From NCBI GenBank assembly GCA_949710005.1, contig OX453277.1, forward strand, positions 13,945,527 through 14,009,526: a DNA stretch of 64,000 nt. The letters are read 5' to 3'. The translations under genes were made by a program, and so were the position numbers. Of this stretch, positions 54,001-62,367 are shown in pieces. The notes beneath the pieces are model-generated. The model searched no databases. It had not been told where the DNA came from and worked only from the letters and a program-made list of their open reading frames with translations. How positions within the stretch are numbered: the first letter of the stretch is position 1; the number at the start of each line of letters is the position of its first letter. Source of the DNA: Ricordea florida (lineage: Eukaryota; Cnidaria; Anthozoa; Corallimorpharia; Ricordeidae).

Positions 54001-55682
54001 GCATTAATAAACTAAATGAAACAAAATTACCACCAAAGAAGGCATTTCATTCAAAATTAAATGATGAAGATATAAGTAATGATGATTACCAACATGCTAA
54101 AAATGTATGGAAAACCTTCAATATGAAAACAATGAGAGAATATCATGATCTATATCTCAAGACGGATGTTTTACTTTTATCGGATGTATTTGAGAACTTT
54201 AGAGACGTTTGTCAAAATAATTATGGTTTGGATCCAGCACACTATTTTACATCACCGGGCCTATCTTGGGATGCAATGTTAAAATTAACCAAAGTTAGAT
54301 TGGAGCTGTTTACTGATGTTAATATGTTACTTATGATTGAAAGAGGTATTAGAGGTGGGGTGTCCCAAATATCAAAAAGATATGCTAAAGCTAATAATAA
54401 ATATATGGTAGACTTTGTAGAAAATCTAAAGAAAAGTTATATTACATATCTTGATGCAAATAATTTATATGGGGTGGGAATGAGTGGGAAACTGCCCATG
54501 AGCGGATTTAAATTGATGAGTGAGGAGGAGCATAAAAATTGGAGAGATATACCATGTATAGTTATGGTTGATTTGAAATATCCAAAACATCTTCATGATT
54601 TACATAAAGATTATCCTTTAGCTCCAGATAAACTTAATGTTAATAAAGTTAAGAAATTAATACCAAACCTATTTGACAAGAAAAGATATGTTGTTTATCA
54701 TGAGACTTTAAAATTTTATGAAAGTATGGGATTAGAAATAACAAAAATTCATAAAGGTATTAAATTTTATGAGTCGGCATGGTTAAAACCATACATTGAT
54801 TTAAATACTAAATTCAGAGCCCAAGCGGCTAATGATTTTGAAAAGGACTTCTTCAAGTTAATGAATAACTCTGTATTTGGTAAAACAATGGAAAATATTA
54901 GAAAAAGGATAGATGTTAGATTAGTTAATGATAAAGAAGCGGCTAAAAAATTAATAAAAAAACCAAGCTTTGATTATTTTACAATCTTTTCTGAAGATCT
55001 AGTTGCTGTAAATATGAAGAAAATAAAAATAAATTTTAATAAACCAATTTATTTAGGGTTTTGCATTCTAGATCGAAGTAAACAAATAATGTATAATTTT
55101 CATTATAATTATATTAAAAATAAATATGGAGATAAGGCTGAATTACTTATGACTGATACTGACAGCCTTGTATATTTTATAGAAACAGAAGATTTTTACA
55201 AGGATATAAGTTCAGATATTAGAGAAAAGTTTGACACAAGTAATTACCCTAAAGACCATCCATCTGGAATCGAGACTGGTGTAAACAAAAAAGTAATTGG
55301 AATGTTTAAAGATGAGTTTGGTGGAATGATACCTACAGAGTTTGCAGGGTCTAGTGCTAAACAATATAGTGTAAAAATGGATAATGGTGGAGAGATAAAA
55401 AAGGATAAAGGAACAAAGAAATCAGTAATTGAGAAAGATATGTGTTTTATTGATTTCAGAGATTGTGTATTAAATAAAAAATCTCAAATGAGAAAACAGA
55501 ATTTAATTAGAACAGAAAAACATAATGTTTACACGCAAACCGTTAATAAAATTGCACTAAACCCGGCTGATGATAAGAGATATGTTAAAAAAGATGGGAA
55601 AAATACTCTTCCATATGGTCATTATAGTTTGAATATAAAAATAAATGATGATTGTAATATTATCTTTCCAAAACAGAATTAG
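51042..55682 (+). CDS. Protein-primed DNA polymerase B with Cys-rich insertions
   Basis: 1546 residues and open throughout. An N-terminal SAP/Rho-N-like helix pair (NINQLKDAELREIVKEL) is followed by about 250 residues of Lys/Glu-rich coil absent or short in element 1. Exo I is at Asp672 (YVDFES), the Cys/His unit from Cys782 (CHICEG..DHCHLTGKYRG), then Exo II (HNMSGYDSHLF), Exo III (YLKTDVLLLSDVF), motif A Asp1138 (YLDANNLYG), motif B near 1276 (NNSVFGKT) and motif C DTDS at 1372-1375. Two cysteine-rich insertions, about 519-575 and 908-955, are missing from element 1. All catalytic motifs are present, so the enzyme may be functional. The 3' end overlaps integrase by 23 bases. Confidence 0.93.
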   Translation: MEIVNINQLKDAELREIVKELKLPNWHEMRKARKIEALNEIGIHKIEDLENHRLGLIDDRTQTPEILNPRPRIPRKQTPNVLNTRKSASLIPRPISKTKPRVEKNIYQSKTNYNQKIKQQEEQIRKLEEQIKIKQQEEQIQKNEEKIKRLKAQLQNPNTKITESFRDYEKEGDKTKIKIEREEEPIMGGGKTKKRRGRRRNRKKKKEPIIDRDYEKEGARLKTKGNVKNYEKIAKLKKEKKFIDDKPLKTPEENNRSKTIDREIAELEQNKSDMEQENEEEFTFNERKKALKGYLKTCRIDGKKGYSPEEFMKENKKKVIDRINKEKKPIKGKFILTCKFFKKSLLRGKKIKDETERFFHSPAKIITEATNLSELYDEMLKYILNEIEKFLNNNPSGVFEFDSVVCFDIGLAPYETIYGSSYFPLPTRLASKKAIINPKNFKDKECFKYAITEGAIPRKNHRERVNDELKENSKKLNWKGMEFPTSLKQIDRFEKQNPYVINVLGYEDNKIYPLRISDKCDCKKKEECNNCGCRKKECIKKECNKEECIKKECDKCGCKKCDCNKEQCKICDCKIITLILISNGEESHYCLVTDISRLLSSEIDKNKNKKYFCLRCFNSFYEQKYLDEHRIYCDSNGEVIINMVKNKDGSPKFIQFKNYKNKMRAPFVIYVDFESNLIPIYTCSPNEIKSFTKKYQMHKASGFCYKIVCFDNSILPADFNQIVQYTAKSDDEDVAQIFVEYLERDIRKIYKIIEEREEKFRFYNKNNATETIKKEYNLATRCHICEGKFTQNKNRYYEKVIDHCHLTGKYRGAAHNCCNLRYGIPNFIPVIAHNMSGYDSHLFIKNLAKTKGKITCLANTNEKYISFSKKILIGRDDKGEPINKMIRFIDSYKFMPSGLSSLVDNLTKCGKCKTCRPPDCLKRYIEDGKDIEHKSIGRCEKCENCLLAKKRCLFPKDDKLNETKKEFDDKTYLVMRKGVFNYDDFNSINKLNETKLPPKKAFHSKLNDEDISNDDYQHAKNVWKTFNMKTMREYHDLYLKTDVLLLSDVFENFRDVCQNNYGLDPAHYFTSPGLSWDAMLKLTKVRLELFTDVNMLLMIERGIRGGVSQISKRYAKANNKYMVDFVENLKKSYITYLDANNLYGVGMSGKLPMSGFKLMSEEEHKNWRDIPCIVMVDLKYPKHLHDLHKDYPLAPDKLNVNKVKKLIPNLFDKKRYVVYHETLKFYESMGLEITKIHKGIKFYESAWLKPYIDLNTKFRAQAANDFEKDFFKLMNNSVFGKTMENIRKRIDVRLVNDKEAAKKLIKKPSFDYFTIFSEDLVAVNMKKIKINFNKPIYLGFCILDRSKQIMYNFHYNYIKNKYGDKAELLMTDTDSLVYFIETEDFYKDISSDIREKFDTSNYPKDHPSGIETGVNKKVIGMFKDEFGGMIPTEFAGSSAKQYSVKMDNGGEIKKDKGTKKSVIEKDMCFIDFRDCVLNKKSQMRKQNLIRTEKHNVYTQTVNKIALNPADDKRYVKKDGKNTLPYGHYSLNIKINDDCNIIFPKQN

Positions 55683-56694
55683 GAGGTAACTCAGTATCAT
55701 AAGGAATAACCTGCAATTCTTCCCTTACAAAACCCCGTCTTGGCTCATCTTGACCACCATCTTGTTGAATATAATATAAAACTGGTTGATTTGGATAAAC
55801 CCTACTCCCTGTAATATTATAAACTTTGATACTCCAAATAGGATCTGTAGCTCTCCTTTTTTCACCACCCTCAAGTTCCCCAGGAGATAATAAATATCTA
55901 ACTCTAACAAAAGGAGATAATCTTACCTCATCAAGACCAACAACTCGGTGATATCTTTTTGATTCAAGTTCTACTTCTTTCATTTTTATAGCTTTATCAG
56001 GTTCTTTACCAGTTATTCTTGTTGGTGTATTATTCAAAGTTTTCAAAATATCTGGTAATCGTTTTACCCATATTCTTGATCGGGCAGCGCTAACCATTTC
56101 TTGTGCATATTGATGGCTAAATAATCTTTCACCTAATATTCTGTTTGCGTTTTCTACAAATGCCTGCGCTCTATGATTTCCAGCTTCACTTCTTTGAATG
56201 TTTACATTATGATAATTCATAAGTTTAGTAACCTCACCCATAAATTCTCTTCCAGGATCAACCATTAATGTTTTGGGGTATTTTAACTTCGCTTCGCGGT
56301 CTATTTTTCTAGAATATATTTTTTCAAAAGCATTTGAAATTTCTCGACTTTCTTTTGAAGTTAACGCTTCTGCATCTTTATATCTTGAGGCTACATCAAC
56401 CACAACCAATACGTATTTATATGTTTTTCTTCCAACTCTATCATGAGGTAAAAATAATAAATCAGCTTGGTGAATCTGATTAGGTTTATCTACTGTCCAA
56501 TGTGGTCTTGGAATATATTTTGGGGCTGGTAGATATATTTGCCAAATTGCCTGTTTTTCAAGCCATCTTTTAGCCACATTTTCACTTACTTTTGCTTTCT
56601 CGGCTAATTTAGGTATTGCTGAATATCCTTTCCAATATCCCTCAGTTGAATAATATATTTTTGATAACCTTTGGGATATGTTTTCGTTACTCAT
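55660..56694 (-). CDS. rve-family integrase of element 2
   Basis: 344 residues and open. It is closely similar to 24897-25880 along its length, with the triad Asp78 (HQADLLFLP), Asp in LMVDPGREF and Glu in QAFVENANRIL. The insertion DREAKLKYPK widens the spacing before the second Asp compared with element 1. The C-terminal chromo-like region is kept (WSIKVYNITGS, QPVLYYIQQDGG). It is convergent with the polymerase and divergent from capsid, the same micro-architecture as in element 1. Confidence 0.92.
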   Translation of the reverse strand: MSNENISQRLSKIYYSTEGYWKGYSAIPKLAEKAKVSENVAKRWLEKQAIWQIYLPAPKYIPRPHWTVDKPNQIHQADLLFLPHDRVGRKTYKYVLVVVDVASRYKDAEALTSKESREISNAFEKIYSRKIDREAKLKYPKTLMVDPGREFMGEVTKLMNYHNVNIQRSEAGNHRAQAFVENANRILGERLFSHQYAQEMVSAARSRIWVKRLPDILKTLNNTPTRITGKEPDKAIKMKEVELESKRYHRVVGLDEVRLSPFVRVRYLLSPGELEGGEKRRATDPIWSIKVYNITGSRVYPNQPVLYYIQQDGGQDEPRRGFVREELQVIPYDTELPPNSVLER

Positions 56695-56727
56695 TTAAAG
56701 ATTAACCAAAGTATCTTATAAATAAAT
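56695..56727. promoter_or_regulatory. 33-bp bidirectional capsid/integrase promoter
   Basis: The gap between the two ATGs holds TTAAAG beside the integrase start and TTATAAATAAAT beside the capsid start. Confidence 0.5.
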
Positions 56728-57978
56728 ATGACAACCATATCTGAAAAAATTAACCCAAACAGGATTCCAAGAGATCCACTAGGTTTGAAAGCAGAATCAA
56801 CATTGAATAGAATTACACTAAACCCATCATCAGCCAATCCTGAAGAAACGTTATATATAAATATTCCTAAACTTTCTGAAAATTTAGTGGTTGTACCAGG
56901 AAGTGTATATCTAGTATTTAACCTAGATGTTGATGGCCATGAAGATAACACCCTTGTGAATAATGTAAGTAGTAATCTTGTAACCAGACTCAGGGTTCTT
57001 TTTGGCGGTGAAACACTACAGGATACTCAAAGATACGATCTTTTTCAAACATACCATGACTTATTCTTAACAGATGAAGAACGGGAGGATAGATTAAAAC
57101 AGGGTATTTCTTCTAGAAACATGAGGAAGCTCCGGACAAATGCGGGGGATAAAGTAGACACAGATACAAATGAAGTGACTCTTGCAGCAGTACATAACAC
57201 CAAGTACCATATCCCGCTAAATCATCCTATACTCAAAGATCATGGGGTTTTCTATCCAAAGGCATTAGATCATCAACTAATCTTTGAGATTACACTGGCT
57301 CCAGTTAACGATATTGTTGTCTATTCTGACGCGACCAAGACTCCAACTTACAAAATAACAAACCTTGAGTTGGAATATTCTTGTATATCAAGCGAATACT
57401 TAGCTCGTGAGGCACAGGCGGCTTATCAGGTTGGTAAAGGATTCATGTACGAGAATGTCACTCTACACAAAACTTTCACCATATCCAGACCTAATGACAG
57501 TGTTATAAATCAACATATTAATCTACCAAGAAGGTCAATTACAGGGATATTATGTTTGTTTATATTACCATACGCGGGAGGTGAAAAAAATTCTGAGAGG
57601 TTTTTAAATCCAGGTTTCACCTCAATTAATATTGATGTTAATGGTGTGCCAAACCGTTTTTACTCTAAGGGGATGGCACCTTCAGACTTCTGGGAGTCAA
57701 TAAAGAAACGCTTCATTCTTCCATCTGGTTTCTACAGTTGGTCGGTAAAAGAAAAGGATTTTTATAATAACAAGTTTGCCCTGTGGATAGATTTGAGAAC
57801 TAATCCAGATAATGGTATTCATGGGGGTGGTCTAGCCTTAAACAACTCACAAGATGGTATAAGAATAGAAATGAGAAGAAAAGTTGGTGGGTCTAGTGTT
57901 ATTACTTGTTATATGTTTGTTGTAGCTGATGCATTAATGGAGGTTATGAATTCAGGTTTGCGCTCCATTATGTACTAA
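56728..57978 (+). CDS. Candidate major capsid protein of element 2
   Basis: 416 residues, intact, and homologous over its full length to 23634-24869. It shares NRITLNPSSANPEETLY, ILKDHGVFYPKALDHQL, KTFTISRPNDSVINQHINL and FALWIDLRTNPDN. The small length differences lie in loop-like places (for example PSGFYSWSVKEKD). High conservation in an otherwise diverged element supports a structural role; the double jelly-roll fold is inferred from context and not shown. Confidence 0.6.
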   Translation: MTTISEKINPNRIPRDPLGLKAESTLNRITLNPSSANPEETLYINIPKLSENLVVVPGSVYLVFNLDVDGHEDNTLVNNVSSNLVTRLRVLFGGETLQDTQRYDLFQTYHDLFLTDEEREDRLKQGISSRNMRKLRTNAGDKVDTDTNEVTLAAVHNTKYHIPLNHPILKDHGVFYPKALDHQLIFEITLAPVNDIVVYSDATKTPTYKITNLELEYSCISSEYLAREAQAAYQVGKGFMYENVTLHKTFTISRPNDSVINQHINLPRRSITGILCLFILPYAGGEKNSERFLNPGFTSINIDVNGVPNRFYSKGMAPSDFWESIKKRFILPSGFYSWSVKEKDFYNNKFALWIDLRTNPDNGIHGGGLALNNSQDGIRIEMRRKVGGSSVITCYMFVVADALMEVMNSGLRSIMY

Positions 57979-58017
57979 CTGAAGGGAAGAACCTAAAACC
58001 CTCTGGGCCCGCGAAGC

Positions 58018-58026
58018 GACTTAAAA
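58018..58026 (+). promoter_or_regulatory. YTAAAR motif upstream of ATPase
   Basis: GACTTAAAA, 24 bases before the ATG. Confidence 0.4.
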
Positions 58027-58049
58027 CCTTATGTTATGATACAAAAATC

Positions 58050-58676
58050 ATGGAAGAATTACGAGATAAAATTCCTTTTAACTGTATTATAACAGGTCCA
58101 ACAAATTGTGGAAAGACAAAGTACATTATAGATCAACTCCGAGGCCAATTCCGAAAAGTTTTTGAATACATTGTTTTAATATGCCCAACTTATTCTAAAA
58201 ATAAAACCTATCATAATTTTGCTCGAGGAGATAAAAATTTCTATGTATTATCACCAGATGCTAGTAATATAGATGAGATTAATGAATTGTTAACTGATTG
58301 TCAAACTTTATTCTCTGGAACAAATACACTAATAATTTTAGATGATTGTGCTGTTTCGAATGATCTGAAGAAACGATCAAACAAGTTTATAGATTTAGCA
58401 TTTTCTGGAAGGCATCATGGATTATCAGTTTGGGTTCTCACTCAGCAATTAACATCGATAGCAAAACCATTCCGTGAAAATGTAGCTTGCGTTGTTTCAT
58501 TTCATAATCCCTCGCAGAAAGGTATGAAGATGTTTTTTGAAGATTATGGGGGTGATTTAGACCCTGAAACTAGTAAAAAGTTTGTACAACTCCTGAAAAC
58601 TGAAAAATACTCTAGACTTTGCTTATCTTTACGACATCCATTTAATTGTTATTTGGAAGTTCCAAACGGGGCGTAG
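58050..58676 (+). CDS. A32-like packaging ATPase of element 2
   Basis: 208 residues. Walker A is GPTNCGKT and Walker B is LIILDDCA, followed by SGRHHGLSVWVLTQQLTS and FRENVACVVSFHNPS, matching the element 1 protein almost word for word in the motor core. It is open, follows the capsid gene by 71 bases, and presumably translocates the element genome into capsids. Confidence 0.9.
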   Translation: MEELRDKIPFNCIITGPTNCGKTKYIIDQLRGQFRKVFEYIVLICPTYSKNKTYHNFARGDKNFYVLSPDASNIDEINELLTDCQTLFSGTNTLIILDDCAVSNDLKKRSNKFIDLAFSGRHHGLSVWVLTQQLTSIAKPFRENVACVVSFHNPSQKGMKMFFEDYGGDLDPETSKKFVQLLKTEKYSRLCLSLRHPFNCYLEVPNGA

Positions 58677-58678
58677 CC

Positions 58679-58688
58679 GATTTAAAAG
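58679..58688 (+). promoter_or_regulatory. YTAAAR motif upstream of 58717
   Basis: GATTTAAAAG, 28 bases before the ATG. Confidence 0.4.
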
Positions 58689-58716
58689 AATCTTTGTATT
58701 ATTAGAAAATTATAAG

Positions 58717-59274
58717 ATGGCGGATGTAGAAGATTATATCGGCTCTGCTGATCTGAAGGATATAGAGGAAGAAAAGACTGGGGTAAAAGATAATGATGAA
58801 CTTGAAATAAGTCTAAAGACCGGCGAAGCCGAAAAACAAGAATCACTAGCTATTCTAGCAGTCCTTGGAAGCACAAAAGAATATTTAGGTGTTGATATGA
58901 GTTTAGGTGATATAAAAAAATTATCAGTGAAAGATGTTGATAAATATTATAATAGATACCAAGCAGTATTGGGTAAGAAAATTAATGGTGGGTTAGTAGA
59001 TTCATCTCTTCAATTAGTTTCTAAAGTTATTTCTTACATGGTTCCTGTGGATGATATAGAAGCTCTTTGTGATGATTTGAAGAATGATAATCTGGTTAAT
59101 CGTGAACTAAAAAACATTGTAGGGCTTTTAGCATTGAAAGCAGGAAGATTGGCAGCACTTGCTAGTGGGCTATTTCAGGTTGCTAAACACGTTAAATTCA
59201 ACAAAAAACAAGAAGTTTCAAGTACAACTGAGTATAAAAATCAAGAGATTTCAAGTACAACTGGGCGGGTCTGA
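58717..59274 (+). CDS. Core protein of unknown function, helical, C-terminal hydrophobic
   Basis: 185 residues. An acidic N-terminal part (MADVEDYIGSADLKD) is followed by LAILAVLGSTKEYLGVDM, DIKKLSVKDVDKYYNRY and a C-terminal hydrophobic helix (LLALKAGRLAALASGLF). The homologue in element 1 (22403-22927) is broken by a stop in its N-terminal part. The place directly after the packaging ATPase is conserved. I do not recognise the family. Confidence 0.65.
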   Translation: MADVEDYIGSADLKDIEEEKTGVKDNDELEISLKTGEAEKQESLAILAVLGSTKEYLGVDMSLGDIKKLSVKDVDKYYNRYQAVLGKKINGGLVDSSLQLVSKVISYMVPVDDIEALCDDLKNDNLVNRELKNIVGLLALKAGRLAALASGLFQVAKHVKFNKKQEVSSTTEYKNQEISSTTGRV

Positions 59275-59295
59275 TACTGTTTACTAGGCACAACT

Positions 59296-59304
59296 GATTT
59301 AAAG
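59296..59304 (+). promoter_or_regulatory. YTAAAR motif upstream of 59333
   Basis: GATTTAAAG, 28 bases before the ATG. Confidence 0.45.
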
Positions 59305-59332
59305 ATTCTTTACTTTGTGAAATAAAATAATA

Positions 59333-59803
59333 ATGTCTGACCAAACTGAACAAATCGAGCAAAGCCGGAGTGAAGGGGGAACAGAAGTTGTGGAACAAAT
59401 TACAATGGATACACCAAAAGAAAAAACTGAAGGTAATGTTTCTAAAAAGAGGGTGAAAGATCCTAAAAAAGTCGCAGCTGGTAAGAAATTAGCCGAATAT
59501 AATAAAAAAGCAAAAGAAGCATTATCTAGGGAGATGAAACGTGAAAAGGAACAGGAGGAGATTAAAAATGAAAATACAGAAAGTGGGTCTAATAGGGTAT
59601 GGCTTCCAGAGCTATCTTTTACAACCGTTTTATCTATTGTAGGAATAGGGTTTACAGCATTTGACATTTTTATGAGATATCGGGGCGGATACCAACAAAG
59701 TCTAAAGACTGGTAAAAACGAAAAGGAGGATAATAAAAATAGAATACCTGCTTGTCCTACAACATCTAAACCGCTAGATCGACCAAAAATTGGAATGATA
59801 TGA
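59333..59803 (+). CDS. Basic single-pass membrane protein (core gene)
   Basis: 156 residues, homologous to 20916-21332: an acidic Gln/Glu N-terminus, KKRVKDPKKVAAGKKLAEYN, a charged helix, one hydrophobic segment (LSFTTVLSIVGIGFTAFDIF) and a polar tail. In element 1 an extra 313-residue gene separates it from the ATPase-side neighbour; here the two are only 58 bases apart. Function unknown. Confidence 0.65.
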   Translation: MSDQTEQIEQSRSEGGTEVVEQITMDTPKEKTEGNVSKKRVKDPKKVAAGKKLAEYNKKAKEALSREMKREKEQEEIKNENTESGSNRVWLPELSFTTVLSIVGIGFTAFDIFMRYRGGYQQSLKTGKNEKEDNKNRIPACPTTSKPLDRPKIGMI

Positions 59804-59811
59804 GGAAAGCC

Positions 59812-59820
59812 GATTTAAAG
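59812..59820 (+). promoter_or_regulatory. YTAAAR motif upstream of 59846
   Basis: GATTTAAAG followed by TTTCTTACTGAT and AGTAAAA, the fuller form shared with the motif at 60846. Confidence 0.5.
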
Positions 59821-59845
59821 GTTTCTTACTGATACAGTAAAAATT

Positions 59846-60064
59846 ATGTCAACTGAAAACAAACTTGTGAAAACTGTTACTGATTCAGCAGTGCTTATTG
59901 GGTTAGCAGCTGGAGTTGGATATGTAGCTAAAAAAGCAATGAGAGAATCATTTATGAACGACCCATCCTCAAGTATTACAAATTATGCAAAATGGGTGGT
60001 TGTATTGTCGGGTAGTATGTACCTAAAAACATATTTAGAGGATCAAAATATTTTACCAAAATAA
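59846..60064 (+). CDS. Highly conserved 72-aa membrane protein
   Basis: Homologue of 20690-20908, with identical start and end words (ENKLVKTVTDSAVL, KTYLEDQNILPK) and two hydrophobic stretches. It ends two bases before the next ATG. Confidence 0.75.
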   Translation: MSTENKLVKTVTDSAVLIGLAAGVGYVAKKAMRESFMNDPSSSITNYAKWVVVLSGSMYLKTYLEDQNILPK

Positions 60065-60066
60065 TT

Positions 60067-60459
60067 ATGGCAACAATAGCAATGATGTTAGGTGGAGCTG
60101 TATTAAATGCAACCGCCTTTGTTGGCGGATCATATCTTGCAAAATATCTATCTGGAGATAAAACAGATACAGAAAAAATACGACACGATAAAGCACTAGA
60201 AAAGTATCAAAAAGATTATGCAGAATATCAGAAAAATAGACAGAAACTAATTGATTGGGAAATGCAGAAAAAAGATGATAAATACCAAGCCTCAAAAAAT
60301 ATTTCAAAAACGGATGAAGCTTTAGAATTTTATTCTCAAATGCACGAACCAAAATTTAGTGATTATTATAAACCTAGTAACAATCAAAAGACTGGTGAAA
60401 TGGCATATGTTGGTGGAGGAATGTTGGCTTTGGGGTATGCAGCAAGTAAATTCTTTTAA
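60067..60459 (+). CDS. Small membrane protein with hydrophobic ends (core gene)
   Basis: 130 residues, homologue of 19678-20082: MATIAMMLGGAVLNATAF N-terminus, KYQKDYAEYQ helix, SDYYKPSNNQKTGEM and a GGGMLALGYAASKFF C-terminus. In element 1 an accessory gene is inserted between this and the 72-residue gene. Confidence 0.7.
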   Translation: MATIAMMLGGAVLNATAFVGGSYLAKYLSGDKTDTEKIRHDKALEKYQKDYAEYQKNRQKLIDWEMQKKDDKYQASKNISKTDEALEFYSQMHEPKFSDYYKPSNNQKTGEMAYVGGGMLALGYAASKFF

Positions 60460-60499
60460 AATTATAAAAACATTAATTGTTTTATAATTAAATGATTAT

Positions 60500-60784
60500 T
60501 TATATATTTGATACATGTTTACCCCAAGTTTTTGTATTAATATCATCATGCAATAAATTTAAAATTTTTAATATTTTTTTATTACTAGCTGTGGACATAT
60601 AAATATTTTTAAGTAATTCATATAATTCTTTTAGTCTTTCTCTATCTTTAAATTTAACTGCTATATTTCTTAAAAATAACATGTCATCAATTGTAATTAT
60701 TCCTTCTGTATTAAATTTTCTTAGCTTATAATACCAAATATTATCATACAAACCTATAAATTCATATATATTTTGTTTTTTCAT
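60500..60784 (-). CDS. Small opposite-strand protein, unrecognised
   Basis: 94 residues (MKKQNIYEFIGLYDNIWYYK, then a helical LKELYELLKNIYM segment), very AT-rich, reading against its neighbours. In element 1 this position holds the RPB6-like gene instead, so it marks a variable accessory slot. No motif recognised. Confidence 0.5.
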   Translation of the reverse strand: MKKQNIYEFIGLYDNIWYYKLRKFNTEGIITIDDMLFLRNIAVKFKDRERLKELYELLKNIYMSTASNKKILKILNLLHDDINTKTWGKHVSNI

Positions 60785-60845
60785 TTTTTCATTTTTTTTA
60801 TCTTTAAATCATAATTCTTTTTATAATTTACAAACATAACTTTTT

Positions 60846-60854
60846 GGTCTAAAG
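60846..60854 (+). promoter_or_regulatory. YTAAAR motif upstream of 60882
   Basis: GGTCTAAAG, then ATTTCTTACTGATGAGTAAAA just before the ATG. Confidence 0.5.
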
Positions 60855-60881
60855 ATTTCTTACTGATGAGTAAAAAAAATC

Positions 60882-62324
60882 ATGGCAGAATTACCAGAAA
60901 TACCAGACTTTGAACCAACTGATCTAGACGATGATGATGATAGAGAAAATATGGAAATGAATCCAATATCATCAACCACTACGGTAATTAACCCTTATGA
61001 TGATAAAATGAAAAGACCTATCCCAGCCCGCAGAAAAAATATTCCTAAAACAAAATCAGGATATATACAATTACCGGAAGTACCAGAAGATGATCCCATT
61101 GGATTGGGGGAAGAAGATAATCCTGATGATTTTGAAAAAAGTTCACTACTCGGTAGAAAACCATCAAAAATACCAGTTCTAGTAACATCTACAACTAGAG
61201 GTTACAGGAATTATGAGGACGGGGGTGCTATACCAAAAACTAAATCAAGTAAAGAGATTGAGATGGAGGCTATGGAAATAAACAAAGATGAAGCCTGGCA
61301 AGAGATTAAAAATAAATTTCCAAAAGCAAAAGCAACATCAAAATTTAATTTTAGGTATGATTATTTTGACCGATTACAAGTTGGAATAAAACGTAATGAT
61401 CCTAATAAGGTTAAATGGCATAATTTTTATGATGAATATGGCAATGTAAACAAAAAATTACCAAAAACAATAAGAGATCCCCTTGGTCCTACAGCTGAAG
61501 AAATTGTTGAAGCTAATGATAATCTTTTATTGAAGTTTAGTGAAGATAATAAAAAAATTCATCAATTAGAATCAATATTGATCGAAAATAATGAAGAAAT
61601 TAAGGATTTAAAAAATGCACTAGCTGGTTTGAGTGCAACAAATGAAACAAATGAGGGGGAGATACAAAGACATATTATTAATGATAAAGAGAGGCGAAGA
61701 ATCATAGAGCAAAAAGAATCCGCAATCAAAGATCTTGAAGGCTATTTAGCTGCTGCTGTAGAAGAGAAGATAGTATCCAAAACTGAGGTTGGGGAACTTA
61801 AATTTGAGTTAAATAAAACAAAAAATGAACTAGAAAAATATAAGAAGGGACAGTCAAATTTAACAATGTTAGAAACAGGTAATGAAAGATTACAAGCTGA
61901 AGTTGATAAATTTAGAGAACTAGCAAGAAAGAGTATTATTTACAACCAAGAACAAATAGCTGATATTGAGAGTAAAAATGAAGAAATACTTAAAAATCTA
62001 CCATTACGAGAGCGTGTGAAGCACATCTTCAAAAAGTATGGTTTTACAGTCTTTGCGGTTATGAGTGCTGTGGGTGTGGTTATTGGTGTTATAGTTTCTA
62101 ATCTTTCTAGAGGCCTATCCACATTAGGTAAAGGCGTTGGTAATGGGTTGAAAGCTATTGGTAAAAAACTAGGTGAAATATTACCTGGAATGGTTGGGGC
62201 GATTGTAAGCTTTCTGTTCAAAACAGCTGGAGAAGTTATTGGATTCTTAGGTAAGAATGCTTGGCTTTTGATAATGGCTGTGGTTCTATATTTTGTGGAA
62301 CAGTTTAAAAAGAAGAGAAAGTAA
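60882..62324 (+). CDS. Acidic/coiled-coil protein with C-terminal membrane domain
   Basis: 480 residues and intact. An acidic Asp-rich N-terminus (DFEPTDLDDDDDRENME) is followed by Pro-rich linkers, a conserved DPLGPTAEEIVEANDNLLL, a long coiled coil (about 212-375) and a C-terminal part with two hydrophobic segments around a glycine-rich SRGLSTLGKGVGNGLKAIG. The C-terminal ~100 residues are nearly identical to the isolated 18435-18743 ORF of element 1, which shows that ORF to be the tail of a broken gene. The layout suits a membrane-anchored tether or entry protein; no family name is offered. Confidence 0.7.
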   Translation: MAELPEIPDFEPTDLDDDDDRENMEMNPISSTTTVINPYDDKMKRPIPARRKNIPKTKSGYIQLPEVPEDDPIGLGEEDNPDDFEKSSLLGRKPSKIPVLVTSTTRGYRNYEDGGAIPKTKSSKEIEMEAMEINKDEAWQEIKNKFPKAKATSKFNFRYDYFDRLQVGIKRNDPNKVKWHNFYDEYGNVNKKLPKTIRDPLGPTAEEIVEANDNLLLKFSEDNKKIHQLESILIENNEEIKDLKNALAGLSATNETNEGEIQRHIINDKERRRIIEQKESAIKDLEGYLAAAVEEKIVSKTEVGELKFELNKTKNELEKYKKGQSNLTMLETGNERLQAEVDKFRELARKSIIYNQEQIADIESKNEEILKNLPLRERVKHIFKKYGFTVFAVMSAVGVVIGVIVSNLSRGLSTLGKGVGNGLKAIGKKLGEILPGMVGAIVSFLFKTAGEVIGFLGKNAWLLIMAVVLYFVEQFKKKRK

Positions 62325-62331
62325 CAAAGCC

Positions 62332-62340
62332 GGTCTAAAG
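62332..62340 (+). promoter_or_regulatory. YTAAAR motif upstream of 62368
   Basis: GGTCTAAAG, then ATATCATACCGTTCAGTAAAA before the ATG. Confidence 0.5.
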
Positions 62341-62367
62341 ATATCATACCGTTCAGTAAAATACAAT

